Below, piece by piece: positions 18,318 through 27,575 of a DNA stretch of 64,000 nt. The translations under genes and the position numbers were made by a program. Numbering within the stretch: the stretch's first letter is position 1; the number at the start of each line of letters is the position of its first letter. The stretch comes from Niastella soli (lineage in GTDB: Bacteria; Bacteroidota; Bacteroidia; Chitinophagales; Chitinophagaceae), in assembly GCF_017742245.1 (NCBI RefSeq), contig NZ_JAGHKO010000004.1, positions 62,001 to 126,000 on the forward strand, read 5' to 3'. Below the pieces are notes generated by a model that saw only the letters and a list, made by a program, of their open reading frames with translations, did not search any database and was not told where the DNA came from.

Positions 18318-18582
18318 GAAAAGCAGTGGGCAATGGGTCTCAGCTGAGCCGAGAGGAATAGGCTCGCGAAATTTGAAACTCGCTTCTGGCAGACGGCAAA
18401 AGGCAGACGACAGACGTGAAAAAGACAAAGACAGTAGGCAGAAATTCATGAATGGTGCTCGCCTGCGGCTCGACATTTCGGATACCCTCAATAACCACCC
18501 AATAACTTAATAACTCAAGAACCTACTAACTTAATAACCTACAAACTTACAAACTCAAAAACTTACAAACTAAATACCTGTA
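18318..18582. repeat. Adjacent period-7 and period-8 degenerate repeats
   Basis: From 18318 the words are GGCAATG and later GGCAGAC/GGCAAAA/GACAGAC (period 7). From about 18505 to 18582 they change to AACTCAAG/AACCTACT/AACTTAAT/AACCTACA/AACTTACA, with an exact spacing of 8. The two families meet here without a gene between them. Confidence 0.8.
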
Positions 18583-18753
18583 ACAAATTAGTGAACAGTG
18601 ATACATATAACGCGTATGAGATAGAAAGCGGTGACTGGTCAACCAATACTAAGGTAAATAGGTATTATTGGACAGATAAGATTGCTTTCCTATCAAATAC
18701 ATTTTATTTGCATGCTTTTTCTATTTAGGATTATTTAAACCTTAAAATTAATT

Positions 18754-19308
18754 ATGAAAAGAGTAATTCTCCTCGGTACTATGGCTTCTGTTCTCGTTTT
18801 ATCGGCTTGTAAAGGCGGTAACAAGAAAGAAGAGACCAGCGAAAACGCTGCAACTGCATCCCAATCATCCACTCCTGCTGAAGAAACCAAACCGGCTGCC
18901 AATCAGCCCAAAGAATACAAGGTAACTTTTACACCCGATTCAGCCATTATAGGCAAAAAGAAAGAAGCACTTGTAAAGATCCTGGGTGCCACCGCCATGG
19001 CCATGACCGATCCCGATGGCAAAGACAATGGCGTTGAACTGGTAGTAAAACTGCAGGCTACCAATAAAGCGCATATCAATGAAGGATACAACATTTCTGT
19101 TTCGTATTCCAACAGCCGCCTGCAATTAGACAACGGCACCAACGTTACCTGCAAAACCGGCACCGATTACCTGAGAGCTGAACCTGAAGCTACTGGTAAA
19201 GAAGAAAGCTGGACATACGAAATCCCTGCCGGCGCCAAACCAACCGCATTGAACCTGTTCATGGACGATACCCGCGTTTCTGTAGGTATTACCATGAGCG
19301 AAAAATAG
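18754..19308 (+). CDS. Small lipoprotein of unknown function
   Basis: The 184-residue protein has a lipoprotein signal ending in LVLSAC (C19) and a Lys/Glu/Ala/Thr-rich linker (residues 20-50). A domain of about 130 residues follows, of mostly beta character: KVTFTPDSAIIGKKKEALVKI, VELVVKLQATNKAHINEG, SWTYEIPAGAKPTALNLFMDD. The pattern resembles a beta-sandwich that stabilises or binds a partner, but I recognise no family. It is expected in the periplasm on a lipid anchor. It stands alone. Confidence 0.8.
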   Translation: MKRVILLGTMASVLVLSACKGGNKKEETSENAATASQSSTPAEETKPAANQPKEYKVTFTPDSAIIGKKKEALVKILGATAMAMTDPDGKDNGVELVVKLQATNKAHINEGYNISVSYSNSRLQLDNGTNVTCKTGTDYLRAEPEATGKEESWTYEIPAGAKPTALNLFMDDTRVSVGITMSEK

Positions 19309-19406
19309 TTAAAAGGCAATGGGCAATGGGCAGTAGGCAATGGGCCTCGTCGGCAATGCCGGGCCTTTTTAACCTTTAGGTCCAGGCTCTGTCGTAAAAC
19401 ATACTA

Positions 19407-19438
19407 AGCTACAAGCATACATGCTTGTAGCTTTTTTT
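19407..19438 (+). terminator. Terminator after the lipoprotein gene
   Basis: AGCTACAAGCAT/ATGCTTGTAGCT forms a 12-bp perfect stem with a 2-nt centre, followed by seven T residues. Between the stop codon and this hairpin lies a short period-7 repeat (19313-19345). Confidence 0.85.
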
Positions 19439-19609
19439 ATGCCTTGTACCTTCTGCCGTTGCTTGCAGCGATCTTCAGCCTTCTGCTAATATTGCTGAAT
19501 AAATAGTAAACAAGCCCCCCGTAGATACTAAGAATTTGTCGTTAGTTAGTGATAGCAACGATTGTGCGCGCAAATCCTGCCTTTTTATTGACCATTTAAA
19601 CCATCTCAC

Positions 19610-21223
19610 ATGCAACAATTGTATTGCCAGATCAAACGTTTGCCTAAACATTGGCAAACGACGTTACTGCTATTGTTTGTTTTATGTACAAATTTTTCAT
19701 TACCGGCTTTTACACAAGCCAAACTTACTGCTACCGGCAGTTCTGGAAGCGGCTACCCGGTTATTACCGCAGCCGGGTTTGCTTATGAAGACCCCGATTG
19801 CGTGCACAGCTCTTTTGGCCCACATGTTACCCAGGCATTTGATGCAGATCTGAACAAGAATGTTTTTGTATTCCACAGCCATATTGTTGATGACAATGAC
19901 CGCTGTACCAATTTCGACCGGGTTCGTATGGAAATCAAAGGCAACAACAGCACCACCCAGCACACAGAAGGGCAAACGGCCTGGTACCGCTGGAAATTCA
20001 AATTAGACGCCAACTTCATAGGCGGCTCTTCCTTTTGTCATATTTTTCAGATCAAAGCCTATACAGGCGACGCAGGCGCCCCCCTCATCACCATTACACC
20101 AAGAGCTTCTGTACTGGAAGTTATTCATGATGGCGGTGATGAAGCCGGCTCAGTTGACCTGGGCAAATTGATCTCAGTTGACCTGGCCCCCTTCAAAGGC
20201 ACGTGGGTGGAAGGATATGTAAAGTATACCAGCAGTGATAATGGTTCTTTTGAGATAACATTGAAAAGAGTAAGCGATGGCGCCACGCTGTTGAGCTATA
20301 GCAAAACCAGCGGCATCGACCTATGGCGAACCGGTGGTGGTCATAACCGTCCCAAATGGGGAGTTTACCGTTCCAAGAACAGCACCGGTTTACGCGATGA
20401 ACAGGTGCGATTCGCTGATTTCTGCGTATCGGAAAGCAGTGAATCGCAATGTCCAAGCGAAGCTGGCTCAGGTGGTGGCGGTGGTACCTTTTCCGGTTAT
20501 TACCGGTTAACACCCCGGCACAGCGGCAAAGCCCTGGTTGTGCAGAATGCGGCTACCAGCAACAGTGCAGCCGTTATACAATACACTTATGGCGGCAGTA
20601 GCACTAATGATGAGTGGCAACTGCAAAGCATTGGCAGTGGCTATTACCGCATCATCAACCGCAATAGCAGTAAAGATATGGTGGTGCAAAGCGCCTCCAC
20701 CAGCGACGGCGCTGCCATTATTCAATACACCTATGGCGGCAGCAATACCAATGACGAATGGCAACTGGTCGACAACGGCGGCGGATATTACCGCATTGTC
20801 AATCGCATGAGCGGCAAAGTAGTGGAAGTAGCGGGAAGTTCCACCGTTGACGGGGCGGCTGTACAACAAAATACCTGGAATGGCGGCACCAATCAACAAT
20901 TCGAACTGGAAAGCCTGGCCGCAGCAAGACAGAAAACCATGAACACGGCCATCACTGAACCCACATTGAATGAAGCAAGCCTTCGCTTTCAAAACCCCAT
21001 AGCAGGCAGTACAGTTATTAGTTTAACACTGCCGGAAAGCGGTCTCACCAATGTAACCATCTTCGATCAAACGGGAAGAGCCGTAAAGGTATTAGTAAAC
21101 AGCCCCCTCAATAAAGGCAGCCACAGTATAACATTGAACCAGCAGGCTATTGCAGCCGGCACATATTTTATCAGGCTGGTGCAGAATGATAAAAAGATTA
21201 CCCGGCAGTTGATAAAACAATAA
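19610..21223 (+). CDS. Secreted lyase-like protein with ricin-type lectin and T9SS sorting domains
   Basis: The 537-residue protein has four parts. A signal peptide runs to about residue 38. Residues 40-285 look like a jelly-roll domain of the kind found in polysaccharide lyases (WYRWKFKLDANF, CHIFQIKAYTGD, GTWVEGYVKYTSSDNGSFEI, RPKWGVYRS). After a Gly-rich linker, residues 296-440 are a ricin-type beta-trefoil (CBM13-like) with three repeats of YYRIxNRxSxK followed by QYTYGGSxTNDEWQL. Residues 455-537 are a T9SS type A sorting domain. It is therefore exported through the outer membrane and probably binds and cleaves an extracellular glycan. The lyase assignment rests on fold-like patterns only and no catalytic residues are assigned. 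Confidence 0.7.
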   Translation: MQQLYCQIKRLPKHWQTTLLLLFVLCTNFSLPAFTQAKLTATGSSGSGYPVITAAGFAYEDPDCVHSSFGPHVTQAFDADLNKNVFVFHSHIVDDNDRCTNFDRVRMEIKGNNSTTQHTEGQTAWYRWKFKLDANFIGGSSFCHIFQIKAYTGDAGAPLITITPRASVLEVIHDGGDEAGSVDLGKLISVDLAPFKGTWVEGYVKYTSSDNGSFEITLKRVSDGATLLSYSKTSGIDLWRTGGGHNRPKWGVYRSKNSTGLRDEQVRFADFCVSESSESQCPSEAGSGGGGGTFSGYYRLTPRHSGKALVVQNAATSNSAAVIQYTYGGSSTNDEWQLQSIGSGYYRIINRNSSKDMVVQSASTSDGAAIIQYTYGGSNTNDEWQLVDNGGGYYRIVNRMSGKVVEVAGSSTVDGAAVQQNTWNGGTNQQFELESLAAARQKTMNTAITEPTLNEASLRFQNPIAGSTVISLTLPESGLTNVTIFDQTGRAVKVLVNSPLNKGSHSITLNQQAIAAGTYFIRLVQNDKKITRQLIKQ

Positions 21224-21240
21224 CGGCCCGGAACATTTGA

Positions 21241-21392
21241 GGTAGGAAGTAGGAGGTAGGAGGTAGGAGGTAGGAGGTAGGAAGCTCGCGAACTTTCATA
21301 CTTCTTACTTTTTACTTCTTACTTCATACTTCTTACTTCTTACTTCCTACTTCTTACTTTTTACTTCTTTCTTCTTACTTCTTACTTTATCT
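21241..21392. repeat. Period-7 GGTAGGA/CTTACTT inverted repeat
   Basis: The left arm (21241-21284) is six 7-bp units of GGTAGGA type. The right arm (21299-21392) is about thirteen units of CTTACTT/CCTACTT/TTTACTT type, their approximate reverse complement. The two arms are 14 bp apart. After them, 21500-21570 holds GCCCATTGCC/TTGCCTA words of the other period-7 family. No gene lies in 21224-21595. Confidence 0.85.
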
Positions 21393-21595
21393 ACCATCAC
21401 TTCTATCTTCAACCGTCTGCTGCCTTTCCTGGTCAATTGGCCTACTGGTCAACCCTTTCAACTTTGGAAACAGGGTGATCCACCCTTTGGCGGATGATCC
21501 ACCTTTTGCCTTTCATCTCTGCCCTCTGCCTTCTGCCCTTTGCCTATTGCCTATTGCCCATTGCTGAATTTATTCTATTTTTAGCCCCATTTTTT

Positions 21596-22390
21596 ATGGC
21601 ACAACATCCGGAAATAAGAACAGTGAACGTAACCCGCTACGTTACGCCCTTACGCGAGGGCGGTTCGCTGCCTGCCATTGCAGAAGCTGATGACGGCTTT
21701 ATGTACGTACTCAAGTTCAGAGGGGCAGGACAGGGGATAAAAGCGCTGATCGCAGAACTGATAGGAGGCGAAGTAGCCCGGGCACTTGGGCTAAAAGTAC
21801 CAGAACTGGTGCTGGCCAACCTGGATACCGCCTTTGGCCGTACCGAGCCCGATGAGGAAATACAGGACCTGTTAAAAGCAAGTGTGGGACTGAACCTGGC
21901 ATTGCACTATTTATCGGGCGCCATCACGTATGACCCGGCGGTGATAAAGATCGAACCGCGGCTGGCGTCACAGATCGTCTGGCTTGATTGTTTGCTGATG
22001 AATGTTGACCGCACAGCCCGCAATACCAATATGCTCATCTGGCAAAAAGAACTTTGGCTGATCGATCATGGCGCTACTTTATTTTTCCATCATAACTGGC
22101 AAAGCTGGAAAGAGCAGGCACTAAAACCATTTGTGCAGGTAAAAGACCATGTTTTGCTGCCCCAGGCATCGCAACTCATTGAAGTGGATGCCGAATGCAG
22201 GACCATGCTTACACCCGAACGCATCCGCGCTATTGTTGATCTGGTGCCTGATGAATGGCTGGCAACCGACCTGGCCGAAGCATCTGTTGCAGAGCGCCGC
22301 CAGGTGTACGCCGATTTTTTAATAACCCGAATTGCCTCGTCACACATTTTTGTAAAAGAAGCCCAACATGCAGGAAAAATACTTATTTGA
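21596..22390 (+). CDS. HipA-like protein kinase
   Basis: From the ATG at 21596 the protein has 264 residues. Kinase landmarks of the HipA group are present: ATP-binding K40 in YVLKF, an acidic helix (AELIGGEVARALGL), the catalytic loop NVDRTARNTN with D138, and the metal-binding D157 in LIDHG. It lacks the HipA N-terminal domain and matches the stand-alone HipA-like group. It is presumably a cytoplasmic Ser/Thr kinase acting on a translation-related or other target. The stop overlaps the next gene, a DUF3037 protein, by 23 bp, a pairing I recall from other genomes. Upstream in-frame codons from 21494 only translate repeat DNA and are rejected. Confidence 0.8.
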   Translation: MAQHPEIRTVNVTRYVTPLREGGSLPAIAEADDGFMYVLKFRGAGQGIKALIAELIGGEVARALGLKVPELVLANLDTAFGRTEPDEEIQDLLKASVGLNLALHYLSGAITYDPAVIKIEPRLASQIVWLDCLLMNVDRTARNTNMLIWQKELWLIDHGATLFFHHNWQSWKEQALKPFVQVKDHVLLPQASQLIEVDAECRTMLTPERIRAIVDLVPDEWLATDLAEASVAERRQVYADFLITRIASSHIFVKEAQHAGKILI

Positions 22391-22751
22391 ATACGCTGTT
22401 ATCCGTATGGTGCCCAGGGTAGAACGGGAAGAGTTTTGCAATGTGGGCATTATTCTGTTCAGCAAGGAGCGAAAATTTTTGCAGGCCATGCATACGGTGA
22501 ATGAGACCAAGGTAAAAGCACTGGATGAAAAAGCCGATATCGCCGAAATTCAGGCCTACCTGCAGGCATTTGAAAAAATTTGTCAGGGCGCCAAAGATGG
22601 CGGCCCCATTGCCCAGCTGGATATGCCATCCCGGTTCCGCTGGCTGACCGCACAACGCAGCACCATTTTACAAACATCACGCGTGCATCCGGGGTTTTGC
22701 CAGAACCCGCAGGAGGCATTGGTACGCCTGCACCATCAACTGGTTTTATAA
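22368..22751 (+). CDS. DUF3037 family protein, partner of the HipA-like kinase
   Basis: The 127-residue protein begins YLFEYAVIRMVPRVEREEFCNVGIILF, which is the diagnostic start of DUF3037, followed by a helical middle and PSRFRWLTAQRSTILQTSRVHPGF. It has no signal peptide. The gene begins 23 bp before the kinase stop codon, so the two are translationally coupled. Its biochemical role is not known. The constant pairing suggests it is a substrate, antitoxin-like inhibitor or adaptor of the kinase; this is inference. Confidence 0.85.
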   Translation: MQEKYLFEYAVIRMVPRVEREEFCNVGIILFSKERKFLQAMHTVNETKVKALDEKADIAEIQAYLQAFEKICQGAKDGGPIAQLDMPSRFRWLTAQRSTILQTSRVHPGFCQNPQEALVRLHHQLVL

Positions 22752-22994
22752 CTCGTTCATTGAGAACAATTCTTTAGCCAAAATTCCGTTTATAACGGGT
22801 CAATCTGTTAGAAAAATCCAATATCTGTCATGGCATAGTGTTTGCTCATCACCGATGACTCTGATTCTATGCTGTTAAAACCAATTTCACATGAGCTTTA
22901 TGTGTCCGCCGGATGATTTCCCAGCACAAAAAAGTGCAACCTCGCCTGTCAGTTATCCCCTTTTTTTGTCACGCGCCCGCCTACGTCCGTATGA

Positions 22995-23025
22995 CATTTC
23001 TCAGGTTGAGAAATGATAATTATCA
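22995..23025. promoter_or_regulatory. Overlapping palindromes upstream of the desaturase gene, possible operator
   Basis: CATTTCTCA-GGT-TGAGAAATG is a perfect 9-bp inverted repeat (22995-23015). TGATAATTATCA (23014-23025) is a perfect 12-bp palindrome overlapping it by two bases. The second resembles part of a Fur-box half-site array (GATAAT/ATTATC). They lie about 48-78 bp upstream of the -7 box, where a regulator could bind. Confidence 0.5.
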
Positions 23026-23072
23026 ATTTGAAATCATTGTATTAAATGGGGGTTCTTTAACATTTGTTTTGT

Positions 23073-23080
23073 TACCTTTG
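23073..23080 (+). promoter_or_regulatory. Bacteroidota -7 box (TACCTTTG) for the desaturase gene
   Basis: TACCTTTG fits TAnnTTTG perfectly and would give a leader of about 100 nt before the ATG at 23190. A matching -33 element is not clear. Confidence 0.6.
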
Positions 23081-23189
23081 CGACGCTAAAAAAACAGACG
23101 TATCTACCCCCACCGGCAAATAAAGCGCTCCTGAGTAGTAGCATTTTATCGGAAGTAAAAGTTGATACTAAAATAATTTTCGCATTATT

Positions 23190-24266
23190 ATGCCTAAAGT
23201 AACCTTTAACAATAAAGACAAGAGTTTTTTCAATACTTTAAAGTCATCTGTTGATCAATATTTTGCCACGCAGAATATAAAAAAGACCGGTAACTGGGCG
23301 CTGTATTCCAAAACGGCAATTCTGGCGCCTGGAGCGATCGTGATCTACGCATTACTGCTGTTTTTGCCGATGCCTGCCTTTTTGGCCATCGCACTTTGCT
23401 GTGTCCTGGGTTTTGTTCTGGCCAGCATTGGTTTTAATGTAATGCACGATGCCTGTCACGGCAGTTATTCAAGCAAAGGCTGGGTGAATGAAACCATGGC
23501 CCTTAGCTCGAACCTGTTGGGTGGCAATACCTACATCTGGAAATTCAAACACAATATTGTTCATCACACCTATACCAACATCGATGGGGTTGACGATGAT
23601 ATCGCCCTGAGCCCCCTGATGCGTCAGTGTGAAACCCAAAAATGGCTTCCGCCACACCGGTTCCAACACGTATATGGTTTCGTACTGTATGCGTTCACTT
23701 CACTGGCCTGGTTCTTTGTGATGGACTTTACCAAATATTTCAACCAGAAAGTACACACCACGCCCATGACCAAAATGGATGCCAAGGAGCACGTGATCTT
23801 CTGGGTAAGTAAATTGTTGTACGCTGCCTTATTTGTGGTTGTTCCTATCCTGCAATTAGGCTGGCTGCCCTGGATGTTTGGTTTTATAGCACTGAACCTG
23901 ACCCTGGGTTTAACCCTGGCGGTTGTATTTCAGCTGGCACACGTGGTAGAACATACCGAATTCGTACATGCCGACGAGGTGGAACCCATGAAAATTGAGA
24001 ACGAATGGGCTATTCATCAGGTACGGACCACCGCTAACTTTGCGCCCCGTAATAAATTTATCAGCTGGTATGTGGGTGGATTGAACTACCAGGTTGAACA
24101 CCACCTGTTCCCCCGTATCAGTCACATACACTATCCTGCTATCAACCGCATTGTAAAACAAACCTGTGCGCAATTCAATATTGCCTACAATGAGTTCCCT
24201 ACCATGCAGCAGGCAATTGCTTCACACTATCGGATGATCCGTGAGCTGGGTAAAAGACCAGCTTAA
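23190..24266 (+). CDS. Membrane fatty acid desaturase (acyl-CoA/acyl-lipid type)
   Basis: The 358-residue membrane protein has the three histidine boxes of diiron front-end desaturases: HDACH, HNIVHH and QVEHH (in NYQVEHHLFPRISHIHYP). Hydrophobic pairs at about residues 45-90 and 205-250 would span the membrane. It introduces a cis double bond into a fatty acyl chain using O2 and an electron donor. The QxxHH third box points to the linoleoyl-CoA/Delta-6-type family, but regiospecificity cannot be read. Regulation by temperature or lipid state is plausible given the palindromes upstream. A terminator follows. Confidence 0.92.
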   Translation: MPKVTFNNKDKSFFNTLKSSVDQYFATQNIKKTGNWALYSKTAILAPGAIVIYALLLFLPMPAFLAIALCCVLGFVLASIGFNVMHDACHGSYSSKGWVNETMALSSNLLGGNTYIWKFKHNIVHHTYTNIDGVDDDIALSPLMRQCETQKWLPPHRFQHVYGFVLYAFTSLAWFFVMDFTKYFNQKVHTTPMTKMDAKEHVIFWVSKLLYAALFVVVPILQLGWLPWMFGFIALNLTLGLTLAVVFQLAHVVEHTEFVHADEVEPMKIENEWAIHQVRTTANFAPRNKFISWYVGGLNYQVEHHLFPRISHIHYPAINRIVKQTCAQFNIAYNEFPTMQQAIASHYRMIRELGKRPA

Positions 24267-24287
24267 ATAAAGTAACAAATAATTGTA

Positions 24288-24311
24288 AAGGGCCTTTAGG
24301 GGCCCTTTTTT
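24288..24311 (+). terminator. Terminator after the desaturase gene
   Basis: AAGGGCC/GGCCCTT forms a 7-bp stem with a 6-nt loop, followed by TTTTT. Confidence 0.85.
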
Positions 24312-24439
24312 ATTTTATACCGTTTTACGGTAACATCCCTCTTTTTAAGTGATTGATATCAGCAGCCAGCCCTATTGATAAGAATGGTAAATAGCTTAGA
24401 GCGCTAAATACCATTCTTATTAATTCTTAAACTTAAGTT

Positions 24440-27406
24440 ATGAGGAATGTGCTGCGTTTCGGTAAGTCGTTGCTCGTTGCGGGTGTATTATTTACATCTG
24501 TAAACTGTATGGCCCAGGTAAGGGAAAAATGGGTGAAAAGGCAAAACGGAGATGCTAACAATTACGACAAGGCCAATGCTCTGATTGTTGACCAATACTG
24601 CAATGTGATTGTAACAGGTTTGAGTGAAGGCAAAGGCTCTGGTTATGACTATGCCACTATTAAGTACAGCGATGAAGGAGAAGCCAAATGGATAAAAAGG
24701 TTCAATGGCCCGGCAAATGGGGATGATGAGGCTGCTGCTACTGCCATTGACAACAAAGGGAATGTATATGTAACCGGATTGAGTACAGGCAGCGGAACCG
24801 AAACCGACTTTGCCACTATTATGTACGATGAGGAAGGAAATACAAAATGGGTTCAACGGTTTAACGGGCCCGGAAATGGAGCTGATATAGCTACCGCCAT
24901 TGCCGTGGACAAAGATGGGAATGTATATGTAACGGGACATAGTACTGGCAAGGGAACCGGTTTCGACATTACCACTATTAAATACGACAACAATGGAAAT
25001 GCCAAATGGGTAAAAAGGTATAATGGCCCCGGAAATGGGGATGATGAAGCTACAGCCATTGCAATTGACAATAACGGGAATGTGTATGTAACCGGCTGGA
25101 GTACCGGCAATGGAACAGGGGGCGATTACACCACCATTAAATACGACAACAATGGCTCGCAACAATGGGTAAACAGGTATAATGGCCCCATCAATGATTT
25201 CGATATTGCCAATGCCCTGGCTGTAGATGGCGCGGGCAATGTATACGTAACTGGCTATATAACCAGAATAGAGAACCAGGGTGAAGGCAGTGCCACCGAC
25301 ATAGCTACCATCAAATACAATGCATCGGGTATACAGCAATGGGCAATAATTTATAACAAACAAAGCCGGGATGAAGCCTATGCCTTAAAAATTGACCAGG
25401 CTGGAAATGTATACATAACCGGAATGAGCGGCCCAACCGTTGAAGATCCGGAAAACGACTATGTAACCATTAAATACAATACCAATGGCATACAACAATG
25501 GGCAGCCATATTTAGCGGTGCTGGTTATGGCTTTTTTGGCTCAGATGCCTTTGCCACCAACCTGGAACTGGATGCTGCGGGAAATGTATATGTAACAGGT
25601 GGCAGTTCCATTCGGGCTGAGCTGGACTATGTTACTATTAAGTACAATGCCAATGGCGTTCAGCAGTGGTTAGCCAGTTATGACGGTCCGGGGAATGACA
25701 TTGACAGAGCATCCGCTATTGGGCTCGACAAAAATGGCAATGTATACATCACCGGACCAAGCAGTCTTGGCAATAATGCCGACTATGCCACCATTAAATA
25801 CAATTCAGCCGGCATGCAAAAATGGTTAAGGCGGTATAACGGTCCGGGCGGTGAGCTAAAGGGAGGTGATGATGTGGCAACCGCTCTTGCTGTAGATAAG
25901 GACGGAAATGTGCATGTAACAGGCGGTATGACCAGGCTCATTACGGGTTCGGACTATACGACCTTCAAGTATAATACAAACGGAGACAGGGATTGGAAAA
26001 AAACGTACAACGGCCCGGGCACAGGGCCCGACCAGGCCTCAGCTATAATACTGGATGCACAGGGCAATGTATATGTAACCGGAAGCAGTTTTGGCAAGGG
26101 CTCACTGGCCGATTTCACGACTGTTAAATACGACGCAGCTGGCAATACACAGTGGGGAAAAAGATATAATGGTCCTGATAATTTATCTGACAAGGCAAAT
26201 GCCATTGCAGTAGATGCACAGGGCAATGTATATGTTACAGGAATCAGTACAGCCGGCAATTTATACGGCGATTATGTTACCATCAAGTACGACGCAGCTG
26301 GAAATACAAAATGGGTAAAGCGATATAATGGGCCGGGAAACAGTTTGGATGAACCTGTCGCTATTGCGGTAGATGCTTCCGGTAATGTATACGTGACCGG
26401 TACAAGTTATGACGTAACAAGCTTTGCCGACTTTGCGACTGTTAAGTACGACGCCAATGGAAACCAGCAATGGGTAGCCAGGTTTAACGCTCCTTACAAT
26501 GCCGATGATGAACCCAAAAAACTGGTGGTGGATGCCCTGGGCAATGTATTTGTAACCGGTTACAGCTGGGGTAATAGCGGAACAATTGACTATACCACCA
26601 TTAAATACAATACGGCAGGCGTGCAGCAATGGCTGGCCAGGTACGACTCGCCGGACAATGGTTTTGATACGCCCAATGACTTAACCATTGATGCTGCCGG
26701 CAACGTGTATGTAACAGGAAGCAGCGGGAACTTTGGCAGCGGAGCCGACATGACCACCATTAAATACAATGCAGCAGGCGTACAGCAGTGGGCAGCCAGC
26801 TACGACGCCGCCAATTCTGAAGATATAGGCAATGCGCTGGCAGTAGATGCCCAGGGAAATGTATATGTAACGGGGTCTAGCCGGCTCGATAACAACTTAT
26901 TTGAAGACTACGCCACTGTAAAGTACAATGCAAAAGGGGTGCAGCAATGGGTGGCCAGGTATACCGGACCCGGCAACCACACGGATATGCCTACAGGTAT
27001 TGGCCTGGACAAAAATGGCAATGTGTATGTTACCGGCTACAGCTTTGGCGACGGTACTTCGAACGATTATACCACCATCAAATATGAGCAAACACCGCTC
27101 GTAACTATGAGCTCGGCCATCGATCCCGTGCCCAATAACCTGGCTATAGAGCAACGGGAACCAGCTAAACTAACAGTAAAAGCATTCCCCAATGCGTTCA
27201 CACAATACATTAACCTGCAATGGAGTGGCAGCGATGGACCGGTAACCATTACCATTACGGACAATATGGGCCGGCTGGTTGACAAAAGGACCGGCCTGGC
27301 CGCCAGCGGCACCCTGCAAACGGGCAATAAGTTTACGCAGGGCGTTTACTTTGCAGAAATAGTACAGGGAAAGGAGAAAATAATAGTGAAGCTGGTTAAG
27401 AATTAA
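24440..27406 (+). CDS. SBBP beta-propeller repeat protein with T9SS tail, paralogue 1
   Basis: The 988-residue protein has a signal peptide (LLVAGVLFTSVNCMAQ) and 16 units of about 53 residues built on GNVYVTGxSxGxGTxxDYxTIKYDxxGNxxWVxRYNGPGN (SBBP repeat, shown here as a pattern). A C-terminal T9SS type A sorting domain of about 85 residues follows (VKAFPNAFTQYINLQW, GVYFAEIVQG, KLVKN end). Unit 9 is distinctive (TTFKYNTNGDRDWKKTY), which splits the array 8+8, as for two eight-bladed propellers. It would be exported to the surface or medium. Ligand and activity are unknown. It is the most divergent of four tandem paralogues. The leader motif ATTAATTCTTAAACTTA ends 4 bp before its ATG, as in the others. 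Confidence 0.9.
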   Translation: MRNVLRFGKSLLVAGVLFTSVNCMAQVREKWVKRQNGDANNYDKANALIVDQYCNVIVTGLSEGKGSGYDYATIKYSDEGEAKWIKRFNGPANGDDEAAATAIDNKGNVYVTGLSTGSGTETDFATIMYDEEGNTKWVQRFNGPGNGADIATAIAVDKDGNVYVTGHSTGKGTGFDITTIKYDNNGNAKWVKRYNGPGNGDDEATAIAIDNNGNVYVTGWSTGNGTGGDYTTIKYDNNGSQQWVNRYNGPINDFDIANALAVDGAGNVYVTGYITRIENQGEGSATDIATIKYNASGIQQWAIIYNKQSRDEAYALKIDQAGNVYITGMSGPTVEDPENDYVTIKYNTNGIQQWAAIFSGAGYGFFGSDAFATNLELDAAGNVYVTGGSSIRAELDYVTIKYNANGVQQWLASYDGPGNDIDRASAIGLDKNGNVYITGPSSLGNNADYATIKYNSAGMQKWLRRYNGPGGELKGGDDVATALAVDKDGNVHVTGGMTRLITGSDYTTFKYNTNGDRDWKKTYNGPGTGPDQASAIILDAQGNVYVTGSSFGKGSLADFTTVKYDAAGNTQWGKRYNGPDNLSDKANAIAVDAQGNVYVTGISTAGNLYGDYVTIKYDAAGNTKWVKRYNGPGNSLDEPVAIAVDASGNVYVTGTSYDVTSFADFATVKYDANGNQQWVARFNAPYNADDEPKKLVVDALGNVFVTGYSWGNSGTIDYTTIKYNTAGVQQWLARYDSPDNGFDTPNDLTIDAAGNVYVTGSSGNFGSGADMTTIKYNAAGVQQWAASYDAANSEDIGNALAVDAQGNVYVTGSSRLDNNLFEDYATVKYNAKGVQQWVARYTGPGNHTDMPTGIGLDKNGNVYVTGYSFGDGTSNDYTTIKYEQTPLVTMSSAIDPVPNNLAIEQREPAKLTVKAFPNAFTQYINLQWSGSDGPVTITITDNMGRLVDKRTGLAASGTLQTGNKFTQGVYFAEIVQGKEKIIVKLVKN

Positions 27407-27418
27407 GATGGTTTATAA

Positions 27419-27575
27419 TGACCTGTAAGGTGCATCATTTGAGTTTGCCTTAGTAGTGGGTTGATTTGCACCTGACAGGTCATCTTTAATATACAAAGGA
27501 AGACCTGTCAGGTCTAAGACATCAGTCTGACTATGCAAGACCCAATGATAGACCTTACAGGTCTTCCTTTTTTTA
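27419..27575. repeat. 157-bp structured spacer element, copy A
   Basis: Outer arms GACCTGTAAGGT (27420-27431) and ACCTTACAGGTC (27552-27563) enclose inner arms ACCTGACAGGTC (27470-27481) and GACCTGTCAGGT (27502-27513). The element ends in CTTCCTTTTTTT, so on the plus strand it could fold as a branched terminator. It lies 13 bp after the stop of paralogue 1. Confidence 0.9.

Larger units (their letters stand above)
17864..18753. other. Long gene-free region with several repeat types
   Basis: This gap of about 890 bp contains TCTCTTTAGTC direct repeats near 18060-18095, the TACGGGATATG hairpin at 18173-18257, period-7 words at 18318-18445 and period-8 words at 18490-18582. I find no gene or structural RNA. 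The last 150 bp before the lipoprotein gene are AT-rich and probably contain its promoter, but no perfect -7 box is visible. Confidence 0.7.
22752..23189. other. Upstream region of the desaturase gene
   Basis: No gene lies in these 438 bp. The last 200 bp contain two overlapping palindromes and a good -7 box (listed separately), so it is a regulatory region. The first half shows nothing recognisable. Confidence 0.6.
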
